A stretch of 64,000 nucleotides of DNA from Oceaniferula marina. GTDB lineage: Bacteria; Verrucomicrobiota; Verrucomicrobiia; Verrucomicrobiales; Akkermansiaceae. Positions 19,779 through 29,319 of the stretch are shown here, in pieces. The DNA lies in contig NZ_JACBAZ010000001.1 of the NCBI RefSeq assembly GCF_013391475.1, positions 248,001 through 312,000 of the forward strand. The letters are read 5' to 3'. Every line of letters begins with the position of its first letter. Positions within the stretch are counted from its first letter, which is position 1. A program made the translations under genes and the position numbers. The notes below the pieces were generated by a model. The model did not search any database. It was not told where the DNA came from and saw only the letters and a program-made list of their open reading frames with translations.

Positions 19779-20846
19779 ATGAAAAATACAATAATTGCGG
19801 TGTTTTCCGCTATGATGATACTTCCCGTTTTTGGTGAAGTCGTTGTGAGTGTCAATGAGGGAGAAAGTGCCCGCGAAATGATTCAGAAATCGATTGATTC
19901 TCTACCCAAAGAAGGTGGCTCCATCTTTATTCCTGCGGGTCGTTACGAACTTGACGGTATGGTGCATATCAATCGCTCAAACGTCACACTACGCGGAGAA
20001 ACGGGGACCTTGTTGGTACTCGGTGATGCCGTCAAACAGCCGAATATTCTCATAGGTAGCGATGCCGCACATCCAGATCCTAAGAAGAAGATTAAACATA
20101 TCACGATTGCCAACCTTGAGTTAGACGGGAATAAAGACAGGCAGGATAGTGAATACCATCCGACCAAACCATGGCTCCGGAATAACACGATCGATATCCG
20201 TGGCGTCGATGACTTGCGGGTTGAAAATGTGGACTGCCATCACGCTCGGAGCGGGGGGATCGTTGCCAGCTGGGGGTGTGAGCGGATCTGGATCCGTGGA
20301 TCATCGTTCCACCATAACTTTTTCGATGGCATCGCCCTCTACACGAGTGACGGCATCATGGTGTCGGATTTCTACTGTTATGAAAATAAATCAGCTGGAC
20401 TCAGTTTGGACAACAAGCTGAAGAATGTCACCTTCACCAACGGTCATATTTATAAAAACAATGATTGTGCCATCTTTGCCCGGGACTGCACGGCGGTGAA
20501 TTTTCGTAATCTAAACATCCACGACAATGGCGAACATGGTGCTTTTTTAGCCCATCAAGTTTACCCGGAGGGGCATAAGAAGGAAAATCAAATCGTGCCC
20601 GACAGCGGAATGCACGATTGTTCATTTACGTCCTGTTCCTTTACCAACAACGGCGGCCATGGAGTGTGTTTTTCTTCCTCCTCGAAGATGTCCAGTGGGA
20701 ATAGCATTATCGGATGCCTTTTCAGCCATAACAAGGAGTCGGCCGTGAGCAATGTGGAAGAGGGCTTTCTGGTGCAATCTGGAAACATCGAGCAGAAGAA
20801 AGGGGACTATCGCCCAATCAAAAAAACACCAGCGAAAGGGCAATAA
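19779..20846 (+). CDS. Secreted right-handed beta-helix protein
   Basis: A 355-aa protein with a signal peptide (NTIIAVFSAMMILPVFG). From residue 40 it shows the repeating pattern of pectate-lyase-like parallel beta-helices, for example GGSIFIPAGRYELDG, ITIANLELDGN, LRVENVDCHHARSGGI and FRNLNIHDNGEHG. Many polysaccharide lyases, epimerases and glycosidases share this fold. I see no family-specific catalytic motif, so the activity stays open. It follows the GH94 gene by 3 bp and belongs to the same operon, so action on the same glycan is likely. Confidence 0.75.
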   Translation: MKNTIIAVFSAMMILPVFGEVVVSVNEGESAREMIQKSIDSLPKEGGSIFIPAGRYELDGMVHINRSNVTLRGETGTLLVLGDAVKQPNILIGSDAAHPDPKKKIKHITIANLELDGNKDRQDSEYHPTKPWLRNNTIDIRGVDDLRVENVDCHHARSGGIVASWGCERIWIRGSSFHHNFFDGIALYTSDGIMVSDFYCYENKSAGLSLDNKLKNVTFTNGHIYKNNDCAIFARDCTAVNFRNLNIHDNGEHGAFLAHQVYPEGHKKENQIVPDSGMHDCSFTSCSFTNNGGHGVCFSSSSKMSSGNSIIGCLFSHNKESAVSNVEEGFLVQSGNIEQKKGDYRPIKKTPAKGQ

Positions 20847-20915
20847 CTGCAAAAAGTGGCATTCCTCACTGCCACCCTTACGAAATCGATTCAGACCAAT
20901 ACCTATAAGATCAAG

Positions 20916-23084
20916 ATGAGCATTCCAATCAAACTCGCTCTGCTTCTAGCCGCGTCATCACAGGCTTTGGCTCTCACTTTGCCGACCGTCTTTACCGACC
21001 ATATGGTTCTCCAACGTGGTCAGAAGGTTCCTGTGTGGGGGACGGCAGATCCCGGTGTCGGGGTGACGGTTTCTTTTGCCGGGCAAATCGCATCAGGTAC
21101 ATCAGATTCCCAGGGGAAATGGCGAGTTGATCTTGCTCCGTTGAAGGCGAACAAACAGCCTGGTGAGCTCATCGTAAAATCCGCTGGAGAGCAGACTGTG
21201 ATCAAGGATGTGCTGGTTGGAGAAGTCTGGTTTTGCTCCGGCCAGTCGAATATGCAGTGGTCCATGCGGCAGAGTGGTAACCCGGATGCGGCGATCGCTG
21301 CTGCCAATTTCCCTCTCATCCGACTCTACAAGACCCCACTTGTGCCGTCGAATACACCATTGGACCAAATCAATGCAAGCTGGCAGGTTTGCAGCCCTCA
21401 AACGGTTGAGCACTTCTCAGCGGTCGGTTATTACTTCGGAAGAAAACTTCACCAGGAGCTTGATGTGCCTGTGGGGCTTCTTCTCAGTGCTTGGGGGGGG
21501 ACAAGGATTGAACCATGGACCCCACCTTGTGGTTTTGAAGGGATCGACGCTGTTGCTGATATCCATGAGATGGTTAAAAGAACCCTGCCAGATTCACCGG
21601 AGTATCAAAAAAACATGCAAACGTATCTCAAGGATTTAGATGCGTGGCGTGACCAGGCAGGGGAGTCCTTGTCTCGTCAAGTAGCGGTAACAGAACCTCC
21701 CAAGTTTCCCAAAGAGCTGATACTCGGTGGCAATCACCAGACGGCAACGAAGCTATACAACGGCATGATCCATGCGCATGTTCCGTTCGCCATCAAAGGG
21801 GCAATTTGGTACCAAGGTGAATCCAACTACCGTGAAGGCGCACTCTATACGGAAAAAACCAAGGCCCTCGTCCGTGGTTGGCGAAAACTTTGGGGCTACG
21901 ACTTCCCTTACTATTTTGTCCAGATTGCACCATACAAGTATGGAAATGACGCTCCGGAAAAACTCGCGGAGTTCTGGGAAGCTCAGGCGAATATCGTCAA
22001 GACGGTTCCCAGAACGGGAATGACCGTCGTCAGTGACTACACCACGCTCAATGATATCCACCCTCCGAATAAGTTGATTCCGGGCACGCGACTCGCGCGT
22101 TTGGCTCTTGCCCACGATTACGGTAAGGATGTTGTCTCCACAGGACCGGTATTCCAGAAAATGATCGTGCAGGGGAGTTCTTTGAAACTCTTGTTTGATG
22201 CTGCCAAAGGTTTGAAAACCCGTGATGGCAAAACACCGGACTGGTTTGAGCTTGCAGGCGAAGATGGTGAATACCATAAAGCCGTCGCTCAGATCCAGGG
22301 TGAGGCGGTGATCGTTAAATCCGTTGAAGTTGCCAAACCCTTGGCTGTCAGGTTTGCCTGGCACAAGCTGGCCACTCCCAATTTAGTCAATGAAGCTGGC
22401 ATCCCCTGCGCCACATTCCGCGCCGGTAAACTTCCCATCCCGCCCAACTCGGCCTCCGCCCATGTTCCCGAAGCCAAAGAATACCGCGTGATCTATCAGA
22501 TTGATCTTCCGAAAGATGCCAACTACGCCAAAGGGGGAGCCCAATACCAGATCGATAACAGCACCAAGGATAAGTCTCCTTTTCAGAGAGTTGCCTACTA
22601 TCTCGAGCTCGAGAGCCGCGATGGGAAAAAACAATACGTGTTTGCTTCGATGAACAAATTCACCGATGATTTGAAAAAACTGGGCATCCCGACAGCCTCC
22701 AGTGGCGCCCGTTTTATGCAGAAAGTGTCCGGGTTAACGATCCGGACCAACGTTCGTGGTTTAACTCCCTGCACGAATTCCGACGGCGGAAATATCGAGT
22801 TTTGGCCAGGTAATTATGGCCCTGCCAATACCACAAAAATCCCAGGAGCCAGTGACAAATTATACGACTTCGGCGACCAGTCGAACTCCCAAATTCCAGG
22901 ATACGGATCCATGCAGATTCACCACTGGAAAATGAAGCAAACCGCCTTTGCTCTGAATCACTGGGGGAATAACGGCATGCTCGATGTGGGTATTGGTAAT
23001 GCCAGTGTGAACAATACGGATTGGACCTTTTCCGCCAATGGTGGACAATATAAAACGATCCGGCTCACCGTCATGGTGAAGTAA
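20916..23084 (+). CDS. Secreted sialate O-acetylesterase-type SGNH esterase
   Basis: A 722-aa exported esterase. The ATG at 20916 is preferred over a GTG at 20856 because it directly starts the signal peptide (IPIKLALLLAASSQALA). Catalytic blocks: WFCSGQSNMQWSM carries the serine, SAWGGTRIEPW the oxyanion glycine, WYQGESNYREG the third block and NDIHPPNK the histidine. After residue ~540 a beta-rich domain follows (YRVIYQIDLP through NTDWTFSANGG), seen in planctomycete and verrucomicrobial homologues. It would remove O-acetyl groups from glycans. A run of eight G at 21493-21500 lies within the coding sequence. It is the last gene of the operon. Confidence 0.87.
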   Translation: MSIPIKLALLLAASSQALALTLPTVFTDHMVLQRGQKVPVWGTADPGVGVTVSFAGQIASGTSDSQGKWRVDLAPLKANKQPGELIVKSAGEQTVIKDVLVGEVWFCSGQSNMQWSMRQSGNPDAAIAAANFPLIRLYKTPLVPSNTPLDQINASWQVCSPQTVEHFSAVGYYFGRKLHQELDVPVGLLLSAWGGTRIEPWTPPCGFEGIDAVADIHEMVKRTLPDSPEYQKNMQTYLKDLDAWRDQAGESLSRQVAVTEPPKFPKELILGGNHQTATKLYNGMIHAHVPFAIKGAIWYQGESNYREGALYTEKTKALVRGWRKLWGYDFPYYFVQIAPYKYGNDAPEKLAEFWEAQANIVKTVPRTGMTVVSDYTTLNDIHPPNKLIPGTRLARLALAHDYGKDVVSTGPVFQKMIVQGSSLKLLFDAAKGLKTRDGKTPDWFELAGEDGEYHKAVAQIQGEAVIVKSVEVAKPLAVRFAWHKLATPNLVNEAGIPCATFRAGKLPIPPNSASAHVPEAKEYRVIYQIDLPKDANYAKGGAQYQIDNSTKDKSPFQRVAYYLELESRDGKKQYVFASMNKFTDDLKKLGIPTASSGARFMQKVSGLTIRTNVRGLTPCTNSDGGNIEFWPGNYGPANTTKIPGASDKLYDFGDQSNSQIPGYGSMQIHHWKMKQTAFALNHWGNNGMLDVGIGNASVNNTDWTFSANGGQYKTIRLTVMVK

Positions 23085-23140
23085 GTGATGAAGCTGTCAA
23101 TAAAGGCCAATACGGTGGTTTTAGCCCAGTAAAGTTAGCC

Positions 23141-23178
23141 CTCAGAAAAGGAGTGCTTTGTGAAGCGCCCCTTTTGAG
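23141..23178 (+). terminator. Imperfect hairpin after the acetylesterase
   Basis: A long imperfect stem pairs AAAAGG and GCTT on the left with AAGC and CCTTTT on the right around a short loop, 57 bp beyond the stop codon. There is no strong T tract, so termination is only possible. The rest of 23085-23373 holds only this and the next hairpin. Confidence 0.4.
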
Positions 23179-23288
23179 TAAATGGCTTGTTGCCTCTCTT
23201 GAATAACAATCTTCAACAGCATAGCTTACTGTGGAGCTGAAACGTTCCGTTTGGAATGAGTCCGTTTAAAAGATGCATGGGAACTAAA

Positions 23289-23316
23289 AAACGGGAGAGC
23301 CGGAGCCCTCCCGTTT
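23289..23316 (-). terminator. Rho-independent terminator of the LamG/PEP-CTERM gene
   Basis: A 9-bp perfect stem (AAACGGGAG at 23289-23297 with its complement at 23308-23316) and a 10-nt loop, followed on the minus strand by a T run. It lies 57 bp beyond the stop of the minus-strand gene ending at 23374. Confidence 0.75.
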
Positions 23317-23373
23317 GATTAAACACACAAATGAAAATGATGAGTTCCTGCGTTGCAGGGACTTTTGTCTTTC

Positions 23374-24141
23374 TTAGCCTTTACGGCGACGCAAGATGAG
23401 TGCGAGGCCTCCAAGTCCGAGAAGGGCTGTAGTGGAAGGCTCGGGGACCGCATTGACGGTGAGAGCTGCAACAGGATCATCATCTGCTTCAAAGGTGAAC
23501 ATGCGGATGTTGTCGATGTCGCCTGTAAACGGATTTACCCCGCCACTCGCAACTGCCAAGTGACCATTATTGGCTTGATCAAAAACAGGAGCTTTATCTT
23601 GCGCAACCGGGCTTCCGATCGGCTGGCCGTCGATGTAAAAGGCAGACACTCCATCATCTCGGATTACAGCAAGATTTACCCACTCATTTGCCACTGCTGC
23701 AGCACCTCCCCCCCCAATGAATGAAACATTCTGATAACCTGCCATCCAATTTCCATCATTACGCAAATAAAACTCAAGTGCGCCAGTTAAGGTTCCGGTT
23801 CGAAAAACTTCAGCGATATTCGTACCAGCACCTTGGGTGAGATTACTCGTGCGCACCCACAACTCGACAGCAAAATTATCGGTCGCGAATCCAGAGAAGT
23901 CTGCTCCCCAGTTAAAATCAGCATCAAACGAAGTGTAGGTGCCAGATACCGGGGAAGGGTTCGTGGTATTTGCTGTCGGAGATCCGCCTCTTCCCGTGAA
24001 ATGAGATGATCCAACAGAATCTTGAGGTATGCCAGACTCAAGGGTCCCTGTCTCACCCAGTTCATAGAGGTGCGTTTCTGTAATAGCGGCCTGGGTCATA
24101 GTCGTGGCGCCTGCCGTGAGTAATAAAAATAATTTTTTCAT
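23374..24141 (-). CDS. LamG-like PEP-CTERM surface protein
   Basis: A 255-aa exported protein. ATG 24141 starts a clear signal peptide (KKLFLLLTAGATTMTQA); the frame continues to 24207 without features. The middle resembles a concanavalin A-like LamG domain (FAVELWVRTSN, WVNLAVIRDDGVSAFYIDGQ, GDIDNIRMF), typically a carbohydrate-binding or adhesive fold. The C-terminus is a PEP-CTERM tail: VPEPST, a hydrophobic LLGLGGLALIL stretch, then RRRKG. Such proteins are sorted by an exosortase to the cell surface. An operator-like site lies about 80 bp upstream (24218-24231), so it has its own promoter rather than relying on the GH95 transcript. Confidence 0.85.
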   Translation of the reverse strand: MKKLFLLLTAGATTMTQAAITETHLYELGETGTLESGIPQDSVGSSHFTGRGGSPTANTTNPSPVSGTYTSFDADFNWGADFSGFATDNFAVELWVRTSNLTQGAGTNIAEVFRTGTLTGALEFYLRNDGNWMAGYQNVSFIGGGGAAAVANEWVNLAVIRDDGVSAFYIDGQPIGSPVAQDKAPVFDQANNGHLAVASGGVNPFTGDIDNIRMFTFEADDDPVAALTVNAVPEPSTTALLGLGGLALILRRRKG

Positions 24142-24217
24142 AATCGTTGTTGTTGGTTTTTGAGATGTGGTTCTGCAGATCGCTTTTTGAGAAATAGAAT
24201 AATACACCCAAGAGTTA

Positions 24218-24231
24218 TGTGATAGGTAACA
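24218..24231. promoter_or_regulatory. Operator-like site upstream of the LamG/PEP-CTERM gene
   Basis: TGTGATAGGTAACA keeps the GGTAACA half of the recurring operator; the other half is imperfect (or TGATA with a 2-bp shorter spacer). It lies 77 bp upstream of the start at 24141, in the 184-bp gap to GH95. Confidence 0.5.
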
Positions 24232-24325
24232 TTTTGTAGGAGGGGGGCAAGATTAAAGTTTCATTTTTTTATCATGCGAAATGAAGTTTCCTGGTTTTAC
24301 GAGGGGTCGATAAAGGTAATGTTTA

Positions 24326-27319
24326 CTATGCTTCATCTTGAATAGTTACCATTAACATAGTTTGTGTTTTGGAGGGGATGTCGATGTGGAGTTCTTTTTG
24401 TGAATGGGTTTTGATGGGTTTGCCGTTGAGGGTAGCGGATTTGATCTCGCGTGGGAGAATCACCCTGAGTGTTTGTGCTTTGGAGGCCTCGATGGTAGCC
24501 TGAACGTTCGCTCCTCCTTTGGACCAAATAAGTTGATTGAGAGAGATACCGCCGCGGGCACGCATCCCTCGCACGGTGCCAGTTGGCCATTCCTTGGGCA
24601 GGGCAGGCATGAGTTTGAGGACGCCGGGGCGGGAACTGAAGAGCATTTCTTGCACGGCGGAGACAAAACCCATGTTGGACTCGATCTGGAAGATCGGGCC
24701 TTGGCTCATGGTGACAGGGCCACCGCGCCAGTCATTGTGGGTCGTTAATAAGTTTTCTAACACACAGGCTTGGGCGAGCCATTTCAAACACTGGTAGGCC
24801 TTGGCTCCCTCACCGCCGCGGGCGTAGAGGTTGGCACTGTGCATGAGTGACCAACCGGTGTGATGCTCGAGCCCAGCTTCCAGGCGTCGATTGACGATGT
24901 TGACAAAGGCGTCGAAGAGTTCCGGTGAGCTGTCCTCCTTGTTGATTTCCATGCCCGGCATAAGCGAGTAGGCGTGGGTCATGTGGCGATGCGCGGGATT
25001 GTCGAATAGATCGGGGTGAAGCCATTCTTTGGCCGCTCCTTCGGCGTTGATTGCGTAGGGGCGGAGTTTTTTGCACATGGCTTTCCATGTGGGTAACTCC
25101 TCGGTGTAGACGCCTGCGATCTCGGCACCTGTGACCAAGTTGGTCAGCATCTCGCGGATGGCGGCATATTCCCAAGTCGAATTCATTTGTGTGGCGAGGT
25201 GGCGACCTCCAATGCGCTCGCCGTCTCGGGCGAAGGGGCCGTTTTCAGGGGAGTTGCTTGGTATGATGTCGTAATAGCCATCTTTATTGAGCACGAGATA
25301 ATCCTCATAGAAATGAGCGGCCTCGCGCATGAGGGGGAGCGCACGCTCGGTGAGGAAGGTAGCGTCATCGGTGAACTGGTAATAATCCCAATAGTGCTGC
25401 GCTACCCATGCGTTGATGCCTGGTAGGTGAATGAGGTGGGGGCTGTTTATTTTAACAATACCATCCTCTTTTCCGCAGGGGATGGGGTTCAGGTAGATCC
25501 CGCGAGTGCCGTAGAGGCGTTTGGCATTGATGCGTGCTCCTGGCAGCAGGGCGTCGAAGAGATCGAAGAATGGCAGCATCTGCTCTGCCATATTGCCGTC
25601 CATGATATGCCAGTGAATCATGGGCATATTGATGTTCATGAGGTGGATCGCCCACATCGGTGTATAGTCGGCGTTCCACAGTCCGGTGAGGTGGACGGGG
25701 TCGCCTCCGGCGCGGCTGCCCACCACGTTTAAATAACGTCCCATCGCCCAAAGGCGTTCAGTGAGGGCAAGAGGAAGGTCGCCTTGATAGGCGCGGGCGA
25801 GCAGGGCCTCGTTGGGCAGTTGCCGCTCACTTGCGGTGGCGTTGAGATCGACCGTCGCCGATGAAAACAGGGCTTGGTGGGCTAGAACGTGTTTGGTGAG
25901 GAAGTCTTGATAGGTTCCGCTGAGGGCTTCGAGCTCGTTGTCCAGACGGTCAAAAGCATCGCTGGCATCCGCATAATGAAAGGTTTTAACTGCCAGTAAA
26001 GCGTGGCTTGCTCCTGACAGCTTCAGTCGGCCGTCCTGGTTGTTTAATGTTCCATCGTGCGTGATGACGCGTGCAACGGCTCCGAAGTCCTTGAGCGCGG
26101 ACGGGGTGCCCGGGTTGCTTGCCTTGTAATGAATAAAGTCACCACTGGCCGTTGTTTGTGCCTTGAAGCGTGCAGGGTTTCCGATGCCGCGCGCCGTTTC
26201 CGGGGCGTGCAGGCCCAGGCTTAGTGCTGCCTGAAGTTTTCCTGGGTGATCACATTTCAATTGGATAAAAAGAATGTCCTTCTGATTGTTGGCCCGGGAT
26301 ACGAAGGTCCGGCGCTCAAAGCGGGCCCCATCGGATTTCCATGTTACGGCGGCTTCGGCTTTGTTCATGTCGACGGATCGACGGTAGTCTGAGTAATCGA
26401 CTTTAGGAGAGGTGATGTGGACATCGCCGATCATCAGAGGGCTTCCATTAGATGCTTTGTAGTCGCTTTGTTTGATTGCTTCGTAGTAAATTTGTCCAGC
26501 CTTGGTGAAGGCTCCATTCGGTTTGTAATCTTTACTGGTGAGCAGGGATCGAAGGTGCTTCAACTTGCCACTGACGTTGGGTAGGTTGGTGGGGCTGCGC
26601 TTCATCCACCAGTGGTTGGCGTGCATCATCATCACACGTTCATCTTCAACTCCACCGTAGACCATGGCTCCAAGCTCACCACTTCCGACGGGGTAGGCGT
26701 CACGCCAGTGATCTTTGAAATTCATCCCCTTGAGCTCATGGTGTTTCCAGTCCGCCGGTTTTGTGCTGGAGAGTTGATACGGCAGGGGGGATTGTGTCGG
26801 AACTGTTGAGCTCGGCTCGATCGGGCTTAGCTCCTTGAGCGGGCGAAGAATGATACGTTTTACATTGATCGGTGCCCACTGGTCTCGGTGTGGGCTGATC
26901 GTCAGCGAGTGCCGTCCCTTCTGCAGTGTGAAAGATCCAAGCTGCAGGGTCTGGTATTGGTCGTAGCCACCGGTGGATTGGGTGACGACCGCTTGTCGTT
27001 GATCTCCGACAACGAGGTCGAATCGGCTGCGGGGTGAGTCTTGGGCGATTTCGGCCTCGAGCGAAAAACGTGCATCATGATTGGTTTTGAATTTCCACGA
27101 TACCCATGATTGGGGGGATACCCAATAGGCGATGTTGTTTCCGTGCGGGCTCTTGGCCACGCCGGTTTTTTTCTCGTCGGGGTTGTGGATGCTTGCACTG
27201 TCTGCGATGAGGTTGAGCATTCCGTTATCTGCCTGACGAATGGTTTGCGCTTGGGTGGGTGTTAATAGGCCGGCTACCAATAGGCTGAGTAGCATGAAGT
27301 GTTTTTTCTTGTTGGTCAT
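24326..27319 (-). CDS. GH95 alpha-L-fucosidase family enzyme
   Basis: A 997-aa exported enzyme with signal peptide (HFMLLSLLVAGLLTPTQAQ). Residues about 25-155 look like a beta-sandwich carbohydrate-binding module (WVSWKFKTNHDARFSLEAE and following). GH95 features start at about residue 195: WRDAYPVGSGELGAMVYGG and MMMHANHWWMKRSPTNLP, then TGLWNADYTPMWAIHLMNIN and PSNSPENGP in the catalytic barrel. GH95 contains inverting alpha-1,2-L-fucosidases and alpha-L-galactosidases. It lies 106 bp downstream of a sulfatase on the same strand and probably shares its transcript. A fucosidase beside sulfatases supports a fucose-containing sulfated glycan and fits the fucose-type operon at 132-7237. Confidence 0.9.
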   Translation of the reverse strand: MTNKKKHFMLLSLLVAGLLTPTQAQTIRQADNGMLNLIADSASIHNPDEKKTGVAKSPHGNNIAYWVSPQSWVSWKFKTNHDARFSLEAEIAQDSPRSRFDLVVGDQRQAVVTQSTGGYDQYQTLQLGSFTLQKGRHSLTISPHRDQWAPINVKRIILRPLKELSPIEPSSTVPTQSPLPYQLSSTKPADWKHHELKGMNFKDHWRDAYPVGSGELGAMVYGGVEDERVMMMHANHWWMKRSPTNLPNVSGKLKHLRSLLTSKDYKPNGAFTKAGQIYYEAIKQSDYKASNGSPLMIGDVHITSPKVDYSDYRRSVDMNKAEAAVTWKSDGARFERRTFVSRANNQKDILFIQLKCDHPGKLQAALSLGLHAPETARGIGNPARFKAQTTASGDFIHYKASNPGTPSALKDFGAVARVITHDGTLNNQDGRLKLSGASHALLAVKTFHYADASDAFDRLDNELEALSGTYQDFLTKHVLAHQALFSSATVDLNATASERQLPNEALLARAYQGDLPLALTERLWAMGRYLNVVGSRAGGDPVHLTGLWNADYTPMWAIHLMNINMPMIHWHIMDGNMAEQMLPFFDLFDALLPGARINAKRLYGTRGIYLNPIPCGKEDGIVKINSPHLIHLPGINAWVAQHYWDYYQFTDDATFLTERALPLMREAAHFYEDYLVLNKDGYYDIIPSNSPENGPFARDGERIGGRHLATQMNSTWEYAAIREMLTNLVTGAEIAGVYTEELPTWKAMCKKLRPYAINAEGAAKEWLHPDLFDNPAHRHMTHAYSLMPGMEINKEDSSPELFDAFVNIVNRRLEAGLEHHTGWSLMHSANLYARGGEGAKAYQCLKWLAQACVLENLLTTHNDWRGGPVTMSQGPIFQIESNMGFVSAVQEMLFSSRPGVLKLMPALPKEWPTGTVRGMRARGGISLNQLIWSKGGANVQATIEASKAQTLRVILPREIKSATLNGKPIKTHSQKELHIDIPSKTQTMLMVTIQDEA

Positions 27320-27425
27320 GGTCTTGATCTTGGTGAGGCGCTCTTGTTGGGGATTAGAGGGCGCAGAGGGGTTCTCGGTAAAGGGTGGGCTGGGTAAAGG
27401 GTGGGTGAAATTTGTCTGTGTTTGA

Positions 27426-29006
27426 TTACTTGTTCAGATCCTTGTCGTCAGGCTTGAGTTCGTCTTGGGATTGATTCCAGAGGCGGTATGGGTCATCGAG
27501 GCGGCGCATTTCCGAAAGCAGCAAGGCTTCCATTTCTGCAAGTTTGGCTGCGTGTTGCGGCTGCTCTGCGAGATCGGTCAAATGGTTGTTCTTTTTACCG
27601 TGTTCGGGGAGGAACTCATGGGGGTTTTCTTTGAGGTTGAAGAGTTGGGTCTCGCGCACCTTGCCATCCATGGTGTCGTATTTGATCAATTTCCAGTCGC
27701 CCTTCTTGACAGCACGGATACCAGGCTTAGTCCCGCCGCAATACACTCCAAAAAGGGTCTCGCGAACGACGTCTTTTTTGCCTGTTAGCACGGGCTTCAG
27801 GCTTCTGCCTTCAACGGAGTCAGGCGTGGCTACTCCAGCGAGGCCGCAGAGTGTCGGCAGAACATCGAGAAGATAGGCGTTCCCTTGGACGCGTGTTCCG
27901 GGCTGGATTCCAGGGCCTTTGACGATGAACGGCACGCGCCACGTATGTTCATACAGGTTTTGTTTCCCCTGTAGTCCGTGGCGGCCAATGGCCATGCCAT
28001 GGTCAGCGGTGTATATGATGTAGGTATTGTCCAGTTCTCCCATCGCCTCGAGCTTTTTCAAGACCCGAGCAATTTGCCTGTCGATATTTTCGTTGCAGGC
28101 AAACTCGCGGCCCAGTTCATTGCGAATGGTGAGGGGGTCTCGACGTTCCCATACGCCCGACACCTGAACCTCGTCACGCAAGTGCGGGTGCCCATGAGGG
28201 AAGGGATGTGCTTCAAGGTGATTGACGGGCAACTTCGGTTGTCTCGGGTTGGCAGGAGGGAGGCTGTTTTTGTCTCGATGGTTGGTGGCTCCGTATTTAG
28301 CGATCAATTCGGGCGTGCCGTCGCGGGTATCATGGGGGTGGGAAAACCCGAAGTAGATCAGGAAGGGGGCTTTGTTCTGCTTCTTTTCCCTCTCGTTAAG
28401 GTAGTCCATCACTTGGTCGCCATGCCAAGCGCTTCCACTTTCGGCGGTTCCTCCTCGTTTGGTTGCGTCGCGGACGACTTGAAATTTTCGGTTGGCCGCC
28501 GCGTAGCTGTTGCCTTTTTTACACGTACGCATCGTATCGTAGTTCGCACGGTTAAAAACGGCGGCCATGACATTTTCCTCAATGTCATCCGGGCAATGTT
28601 TACCTTTCTGCGAATTGGGCAGGTGCCAAAGTGTGCGACCGGTCATAATCATATGGCGTGATGGTGTACACACCGCTCCACTGAATGAACCCATGTGGTA
28701 GGCCCCATCAAAAACCATGCCCTCCGCTGCGAGTCGGTCGATTGCAGGAGTGTCTTGGATGGATTCAGGATTGTAAATTTTCAAATCAAAGGGGGATTGG
28801 TCATCGACGAGGATAAAAAGGATGTTTGGGCGATCCTTGGTAAAATTCTCGGCTGAAACGGTCAAGACGGTTGTTCCCGACAGCAGGACGAGGGACAGGG
28901 TCGTCAATCCTTTTCGTATCGATGTGTGCGCGAACTGATGGCATGGGAGAGATTTTAATCTCTGGAATACACGAAGAGGTAATCTCTGTTTAGTGTTCAT
29001 CGTCAT
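27426..29006 (-). CDS. Secreted type I sulfatase
   Basis: A 526-aa sulfatase with a rather long N-terminus before the hydrophobic signal segment (LTTLSLVLLSGTTVLTVSA, ending near residue 52). The metal site is NILFILVDDQ and the formylglycine motif is C113-T-P-S-R. The subgroup features VDDQSPFD and MTGRTLWHLPN differ from the SDDHA type at 11606 and 43989, so it probably has another position or sugar specificity. ATG codons at 29006 and 29000 are both possible starts. An operator-like site lies 38 bp upstream. GH95 follows on the same strand. Confidence 0.88.
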   Translation of the reverse strand: MTMNTKQRLPLRVFQRLKSLPCHQFAHTSIRKGLTTLSLVLLSGTTVLTVSAENFTKDRPNILFILVDDQSPFDLKIYNPESIQDTPAIDRLAAEGMVFDGAYHMGSFSGAVCTPSRHMIMTGRTLWHLPNSQKGKHCPDDIEENVMAAVFNRANYDTMRTCKKGNSYAAANRKFQVVRDATKRGGTAESGSAWHGDQVMDYLNEREKKQNKAPFLIYFGFSHPHDTRDGTPELIAKYGATNHRDKNSLPPANPRQPKLPVNHLEAHPFPHGHPHLRDEVQVSGVWERRDPLTIRNELGREFACNENIDRQIARVLKKLEAMGELDNTYIIYTADHGMAIGRHGLQGKQNLYEHTWRVPFIVKGPGIQPGTRVQGNAYLLDVLPTLCGLAGVATPDSVEGRSLKPVLTGKKDVVRETLFGVYCGGTKPGIRAVKKGDWKLIKYDTMDGKVRETQLFNLKENPHEFLPEHGKKNNHLTDLAEQPQHAAKLAEMEALLLSEMRRLDDPYRLWNQSQDELKPDDKDLNK

Positions 29007-29043
29007 GTGGGTATGCTTGTTCTGGCCCTACGTCAACAAGAAA

Positions 29044-29057
29044 TGTTATCAGTAACG
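29044..29057. promoter_or_regulatory. Operator-like site upstream of the sulfatase/GH95 operon
   Basis: TGTTATCAGTAACG is one base from a perfect TGTTA-N4-TAACA palindrome and lies 38 bp upstream of the minus-strand sulfatase start. It sits in the 29007-29650 divergent region. Confidence 0.6.
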
Positions 29058-29282
29058 CTATTTCGACTTTTCTTGTGACAGGCGGTTGAAAAGATCATCA
29101 TCCGGTCGCCGTATCCATCGAAGCCGACGACTTGGAGATTTTAATCTGTCAGAATACACGACACCTCCATTGTTAATCATTTAGAAAAGGTGATTCCGAT
29201 GATTCGAGCCTCTCTCCCCTTGGGTGGGGACGGCGAGTTGATGACGATTTTTTCATTTTCCACTTGTGAATCTGCTTAAATT

Positions 29283-29296
29283 AGTTACTGGTAACA
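29283..29296. promoter_or_regulatory. Operator-like site before the small arm-domain-like gene
   Basis: AGTTACTGGTAACA contains the symmetric GTTAC-TG-GTAAC core and the GGTAACA half of the recurring operator. It lies 24 bp upstream of ATG 29320 and could serve both that gene and the plus-strand sulfatase operon at 29651. Confidence 0.55.
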
Positions 29297-29319
29297 AAGT
29301 CGTCGTTACCCTTGATGGG

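Noticed and set aside
24312-24330. GGTAATGTTTACT near the end of the GH95 gene as another operator
   Set aside because: It matches the consensus poorly, overlaps a coding end and is not upstream of a gene start.
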